Shown one piece after another: positions 1-9,937 of a stretch of DNA of 64,000 nucleotides. The notes below the pieces were generated by a model. The model saw only the letters and a program-made list of their open reading frames with translations. It ran no database searches and was not told the origin of the DNA. Every line of letters starts with the position of its first letter. Position 1 is the first letter of the stretch. The position numbers and the translations under genes were made by a program. This stretch comes from Pinus tabuliformis (taxonomy: Eukaryota > Streptophyta > Pinopsida > Pinales > Pinaceae), in contig CM062816.1 in NCBI GenBank assembly GCA_031772625.1, positions 826,566,556-826,630,555 of the forward strand, written 5' to 3'.

Positions 1-870
1 TTCAGCCATTTGATTCCTTCCCCTTCTTTCAAAATCTGCCATACAAGCTTGTGATTTCCCAAAATTAATCTGCATTCCAGTTGCTTTTAGAAATAGATCA
101 AAGATACATTTTAATTCCTTTAATTCACTACCAGTACCATTGGTGAAAATCAAGATATCATCAACGAAAAGAAGGTGAGTGATGTAGAGATTAATTGCTA
201 CCTCGATACCTTTTACCTTTTCCTCTCTTCTGGCTTTGTGAATCAGTCTACTGAGCCCTTCTGCCACAAGGAGGAACAGGAGAGGGGATAAAGGGCACCC
301 TTGTCTGAGGCCCCTCTGGCTGTTAAAGAAGGAGGAGGCTGCTCCATTGACCAGTACAGCAAAGCTAACATTTGTGATGCACCCCATGATCCAACTGACG
401 AAAGGATAGCTGAAGCCCACATGTGTTAGTAGCATCCTTAGATATAGCCAGCTGATCCTATCATATGCTTTGGAAAGGTCGATTTTAAGAACAACTCCCT
501 TCTTTTTCTTCATTTTGATACTGTGGATAACCTCCTGGGCTACACCAATGGCTTCATGTATCTGTCTGCCATCCAGGAACCCAAATTGTTCCATTGATAT
601 ATTTCTTGACAGAATTGGTGCAATTCTGAGAGCTATAACCTTTGAAATAATCTTGTAAATGCAATTACATAAAGAGATAGGTCTAAAGTCTTCAAAGCTG
701 TCCAGCTCATCCTTTTTGGGAATAAGTGCAATAAAAGTAGAGTTAAAGGGTCTGTAGACAACTCCTTTCTGCCTGGACTCTTCAACTACTTCAGTTATCT
801 CTGCTCCAATCTGTTCAAAAAAATGGAGAAACAATTCTATAGTCCAGCCATATGAAATGAATCTCTAACA
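1..870 (-). mobile_element. LINE (non-LTR retrotransposon) reverse transcriptase fragment
   Basis: An open minus-strand frame of about 288 codons runs to the left edge of the window without a stop, so the ORF continues outside. Reading right to left it shows the LINE RT blocks in order: FRPISLCNCIYKIISK, FGFLDGRQIHEA, KIDLSKAYDRISW (first catalytic Asp), GLRQGCPLSPLLF, and LLFVDDILIF (the catalytic Asp pair, as FVDD). This is the plant L1-type RT that primes on nicked target DNA. The 5' side ends at about 870 in A/T-rich DNA, so endonuclease and ORF1 are missing here. The frame is unusually clean compared with the other LINE pieces in the window, which suggests a younger copy. Confidence 0.93.
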
Positions 871-1425
871 TAAAAATAATATTGAGGTCAAATCTAAATA
901 ATCAAAACAATTAATAAAATGAAACTAATATTTGGTTAAACTTAAATAATAATAATAAAACGAAAAAAAAAAAACAATTTAAAAATAATAAATTGTCAAA
1001 CTTAAATAAAAATATTTGGGTTAAACATAAATAATCAAAACACTAAAAAAAATTAAAATAAATAAATAAAGTCAAATTTAAATAATCAAAACAATTAATT
1101 CTAAAAACTTAAAAATAAATAAAAATAATAAATAATCAAAATTAAAAATAAAAATTAATTAATTAATAATGAAGAAAATAAAGTGAGAGACATGAAATTT
1201 CCACAATTATTTATATTGTTAAAAATTTTAGGAAAAAAAACTATATAATAAATTTATAAAGTAATTAATAATTTATTAATAGTCAAAATAAAAATACAAA
1301 TAAATAATAAAAATTAACCCAAGAGAAAAAAATATAAAGAAAATTAAAAAATTAAGAGAAAAAAATAAAAAATAAAAAGAAATGAAAAAATTATCACGGG
1401 AGGTTTCACCTTTCTCAGGTGCAAA
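871..1425. repeat. A-rich low-complexity tract
   Basis: Almost pure A/T with many short AAATAAT-type runs. No coding signal or recognisable element is visible. It directly abuts the 5' truncation of the LINE fragment on its left. Confidence 0.8.
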
Positions 1426-1620
1426 GATTCAGTGGCAAACTGCGCTTCTACATTTCTGTCGCTGGAGAGTGGAGTCCATGAAGCAAAGGTGCACTCCTGA
1501 GTAGAATTTAACAATAATTTTTAGAAGAAAAGGTACAGTTGCTGCCCGATTCCTCCGTAAACAAAATATCCACCATTTCTCTGCCGTGATTTGAATTGAA
1601 GTCTCAACAGAATGTATCAT

Positions 1621-1693
1621 TCCGTTGCCGGGATTTGAAACCGGGTCGCCTGGGTGAAAACCAGGTATCCTAACCGGACTAGACGACAACGGA
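1621..1693 (-). tRNA. tRNA-Glu (UUC), possibly a pseudogene
   Basis: The minus strand folds as a 73-nt tRNA. The acceptor stem TCCGTTG pairs with CAACGGA. The D arm contains AGTCCGGTTA. The anticodon stem CCTGG/CCAGG encloses loop TTTTCAC (anticodon TTC), and the T loop is TTCAAAT. No CCA is encoded, as expected for a nuclear gene. Two oddities stand out. The T stem begins CCGGT opposite CCCGG, so the normally invariant G53-C61 pair is a T/C mismatch, which also weakens the internal B box. The D loop looks one base longer than usual. It is certainly tRNA-Glu-derived; whether it is still expressed is uncertain. Confidence 0.75.
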
Positions 1694-1919
1694 GATGTTT
1701 AAAATGGTTGCAGCTACTGGTATCAGTGATATGATCTCATCGTTGTTACTCGTGCACTTCAAGCCGCGCGTAATGTTAATGTGAATCTGCCATCAGCGGC
1801 GCAAGGGAAGTGTGGTGGGCTCATAACTTATAGGTTTCAAGGTTGAAACGTGGCTTTGAGAGTTTGTAATCAATTAGATGTGAATTGTTTGAACAGTTTA
1901 TCAAAATTGCAAATTTTCT

Positions 1920-2360
1920 GGTTAAAATTTACGACGAGAAAGTAGATTTAGAGAAAAAAATAAATTTAGGATACTTCGGAGTTTTAGGTCTTTTAAAAAG
2001 TAACTGTAAAACTATTTAATTTTGTGAACGTCATTAAAATTCTTTCATTTATTTTACTTCTATTTCCATTTTTATTGAGTAAAGAGGTTTATTCTACAGC
2101 CCAGTGTTTGAGCCCTAGGTCCTTTAAACCGCAACTGCAAATTTCTTGTCAAAATTCATGACAAGAAAGTAGACTTAGAGAAAAAAATGAATTTATGATA
2201 AGCTGGAGTCAGAGGCCCTTTAAACCGCTTAATCTCATGGACATCATTAAAATCTTTTCATTCATTCTACTTCCATTCCCATTCTCATTGAGCCAAGAGG
2301 CTCATTCCACAGCCCAGTGTTTGAGCCTAGAGGCTCATCCTACAGCGCAGTACTGTCCAT
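1920..2360. repeat. Imperfect tandem duplication, about 227-bp period
   Basis: A block containing GAAAGTAGATTTAGAGAAAA and, further on, CAGCCCAGTGTTTGAGCC recurs about 227 bp downstream with scattered substitutions. No coding potential is evident. The second copy contains further short internal repeats (GAGGCTCATTCC and GAGGCTCATCC). Confidence 0.7.
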
Positions 2361-2479
2361 CCTTAATCAAAGTTGAAATTTTACCACTGAAAAAAATCTA
2401 AAAATAAAAAAATATTTAAATAACTATACAAAACATTTAAATGTCCGCCTATAAAATAAATTTGCAAGTCAAAAAATTA

Positions 2480-3030
2480 AATCCATTTGACTCTATCTAG
2501 ACTCAGGTTAGATCTGTATTTAAGATAGATCTACAAAAATACATACATATTAAATCCATTTGAATCGATCTAAACTCATGTTAGATCCGTATTTAAGATA
2601 AATCTACAAAAGTACATCCACCCTGCGGAGCTAAACAAGGTAGATGTCGGTTCTCTTGCCCGTTATACTCTATGCGTTACCAATCAACGAGCGCAGCGAT
2701 GGTGGAACCTTGTAACCACGTGGTAAACAGCCACGTGTATGCTTTATCCGTTATTAATCAACCAGCGCAGCGAGGGTGGAACCTTCAAACCACGTGGTAA
2801 ACAGCCAAACTTGTTATAGAGGTGGTGTTGATCCATATATACATATTGAAAGATGGACTGAACTATAATTTATGTGTAAGAATAGGTTTATGACTATGCA
2901 ATCTCTTCTATGAGGGTTTTATATAATTGTTTTATTAACTAATTGAACTATAATTTATGTGTAGAATAGGTTTATGACTATGCAATCTCTTCTATGAGGG
3001 TTTTATATAATTGTTTTATTAACTAATTGG
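2480..3030. repeat. Three consecutive local tandem duplications
   Basis: Three separate doublets follow one another. About 2480-2615 is a roughly 70-bp unit with AAATCCATTTGA and TTAAGATA. About 2640-2815 is a unit carrying GCGCAGCGA and ACCACGTGGTAAACAGCC. At 2857-3028 an 87-bp unit containing GGTTTATGACTATGCAATC is repeated with only a one-base length difference. No gene is visible. The differing divergence of the doublets implies serial duplication rather than one satellite array. Confidence 0.75.
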
Positions 3031-3429
3031 TATGAAGTTTGGATATTTTTATGATTGTTAAAATATTTTGTTGCATATTGTAATTTTGTGTGAAGTGGAT
3101 GAGGCATAAGAATGTGTTTTTTTTTTTTTAATAAATAAATAGATATAGAGAATATATATATTTTGGTCAATTTTTGGATCAATTAAAAAGAAGTAAAATA
3201 TATTATTTTGTATTTAAATATGAAAAGTTTTATTAGTTTTATGTACCATTTTTTTTTGTTGTTTTATGTTTAAGGAGTAATTTGAACTTGACCATATCAA
3301 AATTTTACAAAATTCGAAAAAGAAAAAAAAAAATTGAAATTTGAAATATAGAATTGTTTCCATAGATTCCAGTTTGACTTTGTCATTGAATTCATATATG
3401 CCAACTAGATTTGTTGGAAGAGAGAGCAC

Positions 3430-5060
3430 TTATTTAGATAGAGCATCAATTTCTTCATTCAACTCGTGTAAACTGTGGCAGTGATTGATCCATTCAAAAG
3501 AGCCAACAACATGTTGAATGTTACTAAAGCAAAGGCTCTAAACCAATTTTGTTTACAATCACTCTCTTGTTAGCCTAGTCGATGACTAGCTTGGAATCTC
3601 CCATCACTTGAAGCTCGTTTATATTTTTATTCAGAGCAATTTCAAGCAATAACCATAGAGCAATGAATTATGCCCTATTGTTTGATCCCCTTCCAGGTGA
3701 GTATCTACAGTACAAAAAATGTGTACGACTAAAATATAAAACAATGCCTACCCCACATCTTGGGGGTTTGCCTTGGTTGGCCCCATCAAGGTAATCCCAG
3801 GGAATGTCATAGTTTAGCTTAGGGAGTTGAGGGAATCATTGAGGAGGAAGCTTCAAATCAGACTTCAATTCTTTGGCAAGAAAAATAAATTTCATTGCGC
3901 AAGGTTATGGAGAGGGAACCATGTTTTGAAATAGACTCATATAAACATCAACTATAATGCATGGTAGACTCGAAAATACCTTACTAATTTATCAAAGAGT
4001 CATAGTTTTATACTTCCAACAAGATTGGGTGACACCCAATTTTCTTTTGCATTGAATTCCTTCCAAACTAGAGAAATGACCTGATTAACAAAGTTGTAGT
4101 GAACAAATAAATGGAAGGAAAATTCTTCTTGTGTTTTTCTCAAGGGACATATACTTGGTTCGAACCATCCCCATTTTGAAAGAACTTCCATGTCAAGTGT
4201 TTGTTGTTGAGAGTGAACTATGTTGTTATTTTCACTTTGAGGGGAATGCTTACCTTCTGAATTTCCCTTTGCCACCATAATTTCATACCCTGATAATTGT
4301 CTTCAACCCAAGCTTTATAGCCTAGCTTGGCCATGAAATTACTAGTATTTGGGTTCCTTGACCGACACAAAGAATCAAAAGAGTCTTCCGTGAGGACAAT
4401 AAAGTTTTGCAGTAGAAGATTTATGAATCGGTCCCATTCATCAGCGATAGCTCCCTCCAAGTCTAACGATATGGCTGATTTCCATCGTGGTCTGCCTCTA
4501 ACTTGGGAGATTGATCTTTTGAATTTTCCAAATAAGAGACATTTTCCTGATTGAGCTTCTAGATAAGGGGGTTAGATAGAAGGTAATTGTTTCCACAACT
4601 GCACCAAGGATCTCTATCGATTTAAATTTTCTTTCCATCCCTTACTTTGTAGGTAATCCATTTACCAACCAAAAGGAAGGCTCCCACTCGAGCCTTCCAG
4701 ACACTTGAGCCTTTAGCCGATTTATGGGGGAGCCTAAGCTAGTCAACAATTGAAAGATAGGGAAAATATTTGGCTTGGGTGACTGTGCTCCAAAGGGATC
4801 TACCTTGAACTAGTCTCCACAAGTTAATGTTGTCCAATGATTTCACAAAGAGATTTAGATCTTTTAGTCCCCAAGCAATTAACTCCTTAAGAGCAGCCAG
4901 ATTAGACCAATTAACCAAAGCAATTCTAGATTGTGATCTAGCACCTGTCCATAAGAAACGATAATTGATTTTGCAAATGCTATTAAGAATACCCTTTGGA
5001 ACTGAAGCAATAAAGGCCCGATATAACAAAATGCTTTCCAAAGTTGATTTCAACTAGAAT
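3430..5060 (-). mobile_element. LINE ORF2 C-terminal remnant (zf-RVT and RNase H)
   Basis: The minus strand carries the 3' part of a plant LINE in several frames. At 5053-4739 is the post-RT connection region (PKGILNSICKINYRFLWTG). At 4460-4000 is the zf-RVT region, with SIPLKVKI and later ICPLRKTQEE then HLFVHYNFV, where the expected zinc cysteines are partly lost. At about 3860-3450 is an RNase H-like domain with DGANQG, an Asn-Arg-Ala site whose expected Glu codon is now a stop, and MGDSKLVIDWANK. Frames shift at about 4220-4280 and elsewhere, so it is dead. It belongs to a different copy from the fragment at the left edge. Confidence 0.85.
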
Positions 5061-5274
5061 CAATAATCTTTGTTTAAATATTTTATAGGATGAAGATAAA
5101 TATATTTTAACTCTAAACTTATTAAATATAACCATATATTTGTATACAATTATTTTATTAATTATAGTTTTCTAATGTTTTAATAGTCTTATGATAAACT
5201 ATTTCAATGCCCATTATATTTTAGAATTCATACTTCTGCAATTATTTTTGTGTGTTAAATTTGTTTCCATATCC

Positions 5275-5990
5275 ATGTCTCACCAAGTCTATCATAAAAA
5301 GGCTCATACTAAACAATACCTCCATGCTAGCTCCCACCATCATCATGCGCATAAACTTGGTATTTTGAACACTTTAGTAACTAGAGTTGTGAGTATTTCT
5401 GACAAAGAACATCTAAACATTGAGAAAACCCATCTTATGGAAGTATTCATGAAAAATGGATACAAGAGACACCAAGGTATCAAAGCTGTCAAAAATGTTG
5501 ATAAATGACCTAAAAAAAGAACAATGCAACAATATTGTCGGTATAGTACACCTCCCCTATATTATGGGAACTATGGATAAAATTGCTCATATTCTTCAAA
5601 ATAGAAATATTAAATTTACCTTCAAACCTACGAACACCATTCGTCACTGCTTGAAATCTGTTAAAGATCTCATTGACCCCAAATGTCAAAAAGGTGTGTA
5701 TCTTATTTTTTGTTCATGTGGGAGACCCTATGTTGGAGAAATTGGTCATTCCATTTTGACAATAATTCAGGAACACTCTGCCAATATAAAGCATAATCGT
5801 TATAAAACACATGCTTTAGTTGAACATTCTAATAATACCAAACATCAAATTTGCATTTAAAACACTTGTTTCATTGCCAAAATCGATTACTATCACCATA
5901 GAAAATTTAAATAAGCTATAAAAATAAGTAAACGTTCTAACAACCTTAATCGAGGTGAAAGATGAAAAATAAACGAGAATTAAATTTCCA
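5275..5990 (+). mobile_element. Penelope-like element fragment with GIY-YIG endonuclease
   Basis: Two overlapping plus-strand frames encode the 3' half of a Penelope-like retroelement. The first (to 5508) has the end of the RT/thumb region: KKAHTKQYLHASSHHH, then LGILNTLVTR and KEHLNIEKTHLMEVF. The second (5456-5860) reads through a linker into GVYLIFCSCGRPYVGEIG, followed by QEHSANIKH and LVEHSNNTKHQI. These fit the GIY-YIG endonuclease of canonical Penelope elements, including the Cys pair before the YVG motif. A stop at 5858 is followed by further family-like sequence (YYHHRKFK) to about 5990. The frameshift near 5460-5508 and the missing 5' RT make it a pseudo-element. Such elements in plants are known to me from conifers (Dryads). 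Confidence 0.88.
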
Positions 5991-8164
5991 CCTTAACTTC
6001 CAAATCTATCCCAAATTAAATTCATTTTTATAACCTAATGTTCGTATTACTTAACACTTTAAATAAATACTTTATATATTTAAATATAATCATAATTAAT
6101 ATTATATTAAAATTCACTTAATAATATTGATATATTACTTCACATTAATAATTCCATATTTTGATTACTACTTCTCGCAATTTAGTTACATATAAAATAT
6201 ATATCCACTCCTAACAATTCCATATTTTGATTACTACTTCTCACAATTTAGTTACATATAAAATATATATCCACTCCTAACTTTCTCTCGATCTTGATTA
6301 TAATATTTATAATTAATATCTTTAATTTACTTTAAATATTAAAGTTAAATATTAGTAATCTATTAATTATTCTTACCTATCATTATAATATCATTGATGG
6401 TTTTGAGGATTTTTTTTGTTTTTTTTTCGTCCAGTAGACTTTCTCATCTTTACTCTATATATATATATATCACTTTTTCTACTAGAACTTTGCACATTTT
6501 TTTGAATCTTGATGATGAACTATATATGATGGTTTGAAATGTCTATTATATTTTTTTTAATTGGATGACATACATTTATTTTAGGGTTTTTTAATAGGTT
6601 TTTTTTAATATATTATATAATTAAGAGAGAACCATCTTAATCTTAGGTTTATTAAAAAATAAAGAGGGATCAAATTCCTTGAGGTATAGGTTTTTTAATC
6701 ATTTTGAGATGGATCTAAGTTGTTTGTTATCACACTCAACTCCATAGAACTTGGAATTCTCAATTTACATAGATATAAATGTGCAAAACACTAACTTTGA
6801 TTATTATTAAGATATTTAAAATTGCATTGGATCAAATTCATTTTTGCATGTTGGATATAACACTAGATTCAAAACAAAGGGAAGGGGAATCTAGAACTCA
6901 AGATATAATAGGCAAAAATTGAAGAAAGTTGAGAAATCTCTCTCATATTATGTGTTATGATTTGTTCCTTATTGTTTATGGATATTCATGCTATAGCTTA
7001 TAAAAAGGTTGAGTGCTCCCAAAATGGGTAATCTCTTCAAATTTTTGTATAAAGAAATTTCTATATATTCTTCTTTAACTTTTTGTAAATTTGTGGACTT
7101 TATTCTTGCAATCCCTAGTTGCATCAGGTGGCTTCAAACCTTGATCTTTGTCACTTTGTTGATCAAATTATGGTTGTTTTTTCATTGTGCATTGGTTGCT
7201 GAAAATAATTATATAGGAAGATTATTGTTTTAGGAGGTGATAAAGAAAATTTGCATAAAAGAGAAATTTTATAACAAAACAAGCTAGATAGAGGGGACAA
7301 AGGAATTCCTCGTAGAAGAGGGCATTTAAAACCATGGAAAGTAAAAGTTGGAGATGATATTGTAGAGTTGCTACCTACACTGACAACAAGAGTAGAGTAT
7401 ATGGAGATTGCAAAATGAAGGGGAGTGGCTACATAACTAAATTATCATAGTAATGAAGAGAGGGAACAAGAGATTTGCAACTAGACCATAGTCTTGTACT
7501 CGCACTCAATGAAAGAGTAATTGAACTAATTAAAAAATTGGGAGAAAGATCAAATTGGACATAGTTCCATATGCTAAAAAAATAAATCTAAAGTAGCTAA
7601 TCAATTAGATTAAAATAAATTCTTTTGTATAATTTGAATATGAACAAGTGGAAGACAATAAAAAAGCCATGTTTATCTACATGGAATCAAGAGGTCTTTC
7701 CTTGTTATGGTGGGACATCTACAAGTGTAGATACAATGAAGCATAAAGGTGAAAATTTAGATATGTGATCAATTGCTATGGAAATTAAAAGGTAAATTTC
7801 TACCCTCTAATTTTTCTTTGAATTTGTTACTAAAGTTATATTAAAATCTTGAAGAGAGGGGAATGTTAAAGAATATACATAGGAGTTATGTAGGTTTTCA
7901 ATTAGATTATGGAAAAGTATTGAGAGTGTTAAACTCATTGCAAATGTTAATGGTTTGACATCTAACATACAAGTTGAAATACATTTGATAGAATGTTTGA
8001 TTACAATCATATTCTTACCAATTGGCCTTAAGCATTGAAGATAAATCATCCCAGTAGAAGTAAGCAACAAGAGGAAGAGGAAACTAATTTGTAGAAAGAG
8101 GATAATCCAATGGAAGAAAAGAAGAAGAGGTTAGCACATCTTCTAAAAGGTAGAATTTTAAAAG
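5991..8164. other. AT-rich stretch without a recognised gene
   Basis: Only short chance ORFs are present, including one of 74 codons at 7009-7233 with no recognisable motif. The part from about 7250 to 8160 may be decayed 5' flank of the Ty3 protease fragment that follows, but no gag or RT motif can be read with confidence. Confidence 0.6.
6149..6281. repeat. 67-bp tandem doublet
   Basis: The unit AATTCCATATTTTGATTACT... ending in CCACTCCTAAC occurs twice in succession, differing by a G/A in CTTCTCGCAA versus CTTCTCACAA and by a few other bases. No coding signal. Confidence 0.8.
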
Positions 8165-8430
8165 AAATTATAATTCCAATGGATGAAATGAATATGGTAG
8201 TTGTAAGAGCTCACTCCCTCGACTACCATGTTGAAAGCATTTGATGGCCATTTTTTTAAACCACATGGAATCATTCCTGCTCTTCTAGTTGAGTTGGGAG
8301 GAAATATTGTCGCAATAAAAGTAGAAGTAATTGACACCACTATCCACTATAACCTTCTATTGGGACAGAGCTGGATGTATGAGACGAAGGAAATAATGTC
8401 TTTAGTATTTTGAGTGATTAAATTCCTTCA
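8165..8430 (+). mobile_element. Ty3/gypsy aspartic protease fragment
   Basis: Codons from 8228 read LKAFDGHFFKPHGIIPAL, then VELGGNIVAIKVEVID and HYNLLLGQSWMY. This is the C-terminal half of the retropepsin-like domain in plant Ty3/gypsy gag-pol. The active-site DSG triplet upstream is not readable. A stop follows SLVF, where relatives continue. The fragment ends at about 8430, exactly where the long LTR-like block starts, so one element has been cut by the other. Confidence 0.75.
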
Positions 8431-8481
8431 CCAGAGGAAGATCCACACCCTCCTACCCCCTTGGGTTATTCTCAGGTAGTG

Positions 8482-9937
8482 ATCTGAATGTTGGGAAAAC
8501 TTGTTAATGTTATGCAAGCTCCCTCATCAGTATTAAAAATATGTGTTTAGGATCATCTCATTTAACCAAAATGTGAAGGATTATGTGTCAAGTATTGAGT
8601 GTCTTTTATGAGCAATTCATGAGGTTAATTAGTTGTTTAAAAACACATATACAACAAGTAAAATGTAGAGAAATAAAACACAACAAACTCATAAACACAA
8701 AGTTGATAAATTAGTTCACCCTTCCTAGGCTACATCTCCTTGGGCCTGCTTCAATGGCTAGGCCCTCTTTGGATTAATGGTCATTTCTCTGATTACATGC
8801 ACCTGTAGTGCTCCAATGGCTTTGAAACCTACTCCATTTGATTTAGAAGACCTAAAAACCCCAAAAATGACCTTCCAAGCTCTGCAATTGGACTCCAGCT
8901 GATCTAGGCTTGACCTCCTCTCCTGGTGGCCCTAGGCTTCCTTAAACTTCAATGTAGAAAAATCACATACATAAGTTTCTTTCTAAATTTGCAACCTATT
9001 CCATTGTGTTCAGAGTATCGAAATCATCTAGGAATGACTCTTTCTGAGCCAAAATTGGTCGAAAACTACAAAAGTTATGGCTTCTTCAATTTTTCCTAAG
9101 AAATCTCCACTAAATCTGGAAAAACTCTAGTTAACTCCATCAAATTTAGACTTAGCTCCGGATTTGTCAGATCCACCAAAAGCTTCACCAAACTAATCCG
9201 AAATTAATTAACGGTTAAACAAGTTTTAATTATCGCTAATCCCGCTTAGCGCATCAATCTGGCGATTAGCATAAAATGCAAATGGTTAAGGTTTGCAGTG
9301 CTGGTCACATGCGGCGATTATCTGGTGGTTAATGCTAGCGCTGACCGCCGGTTACTTAACTGCTAGCAGTTAATTTCATCGCGTTCACATGTGGTGGTTA
9401 CCGTTAATGTTACCTCCCCCAACCTTCAACGTTTAACATAACAAATACAATATTTATCATAGATTGTTAAGAACTAATGGGACTGTGTAGTGGTAATGTG
9501 TTGGGCTTGTGCAGTGCAGGTCACGGGTTCGACGCCCCTACCTGCCCATAAAATTTTGATTGACCTTTGAGAGGGCACATGGCGGCCTCTGGGTTTGCCA
9601 CATCATCCTCTCATTAGTCCACCTCTGATGCCCTAAACTAATACCAGGTCGACACTTGTCAAATTCCGATTGGACCATCTGTGGGAATATTCCATGGAAT
9701 ATTCTTTTTGCTGACCAGGCTATAGGATGCCTAGTCAACATCCCAGTCAGCGTGTACCAAAATTTGCATGTTTGACCAAATGATTAGAACACGATATCTT
9801 TTTCATACGAACTCCGTTTTGAGTGAAACGAGTTGCATTGGGATCATATCGTCGAGACGAACATTATTGTTTAGGTTTTGATCGATTCTAAGGACTTTGA
9901 TTTTTGAGCAAATTTTTTCCCCTAATCCAGATTCTGA
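8482..9937. mobile_element. 1456-bp insertion flanked by a 10-bp direct repeat
   Basis: TCAGGTAGTG stands at 8472-8481 and again at 9938-9947. The paralogous sequence near 30935-30965 lacks everything between: it reads TCTCAAGCAGTG then GGAGGTGTTACATC without a break, so it serves as an empty site. The ends are weakly inverted: ATCTGAATGTTGGG at the left, and the complement of the right end starts TCAGAATCTGG. A 9-10-bp target duplication with imperfect inverted ends would fit a Mutator-like non-autonomous transposon. No transposase is encoded. A retroposed origin is the alternative, because a tRNA-like promoter lies inside. Confidence 0.65.
9480..9545 (+). repeat. tRNA-like (SINE-type) pol III promoter
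   Basis: GTGTAGTGGTAATG resembles a box A. About 33 bp later GGTTCGACGCC matches the box B consensus exactly. The acceptor stem does not pair, so this is not a tRNA gene. It looks like the head of a tRNA-derived SINE inside the 1.46-kb insertion. The 3' end of such a SINE could not be defined. Confidence 0.45.

Noticed and set aside
470..658. Plus-strand ORF of 62 codons
   Set aside because: Antisense shadow of the open LINE RT frame.
7009..7233. 74-codon hydrophobic ORF
   Set aside because: No motif, AT-rich composition, no neighbours supporting a gene.
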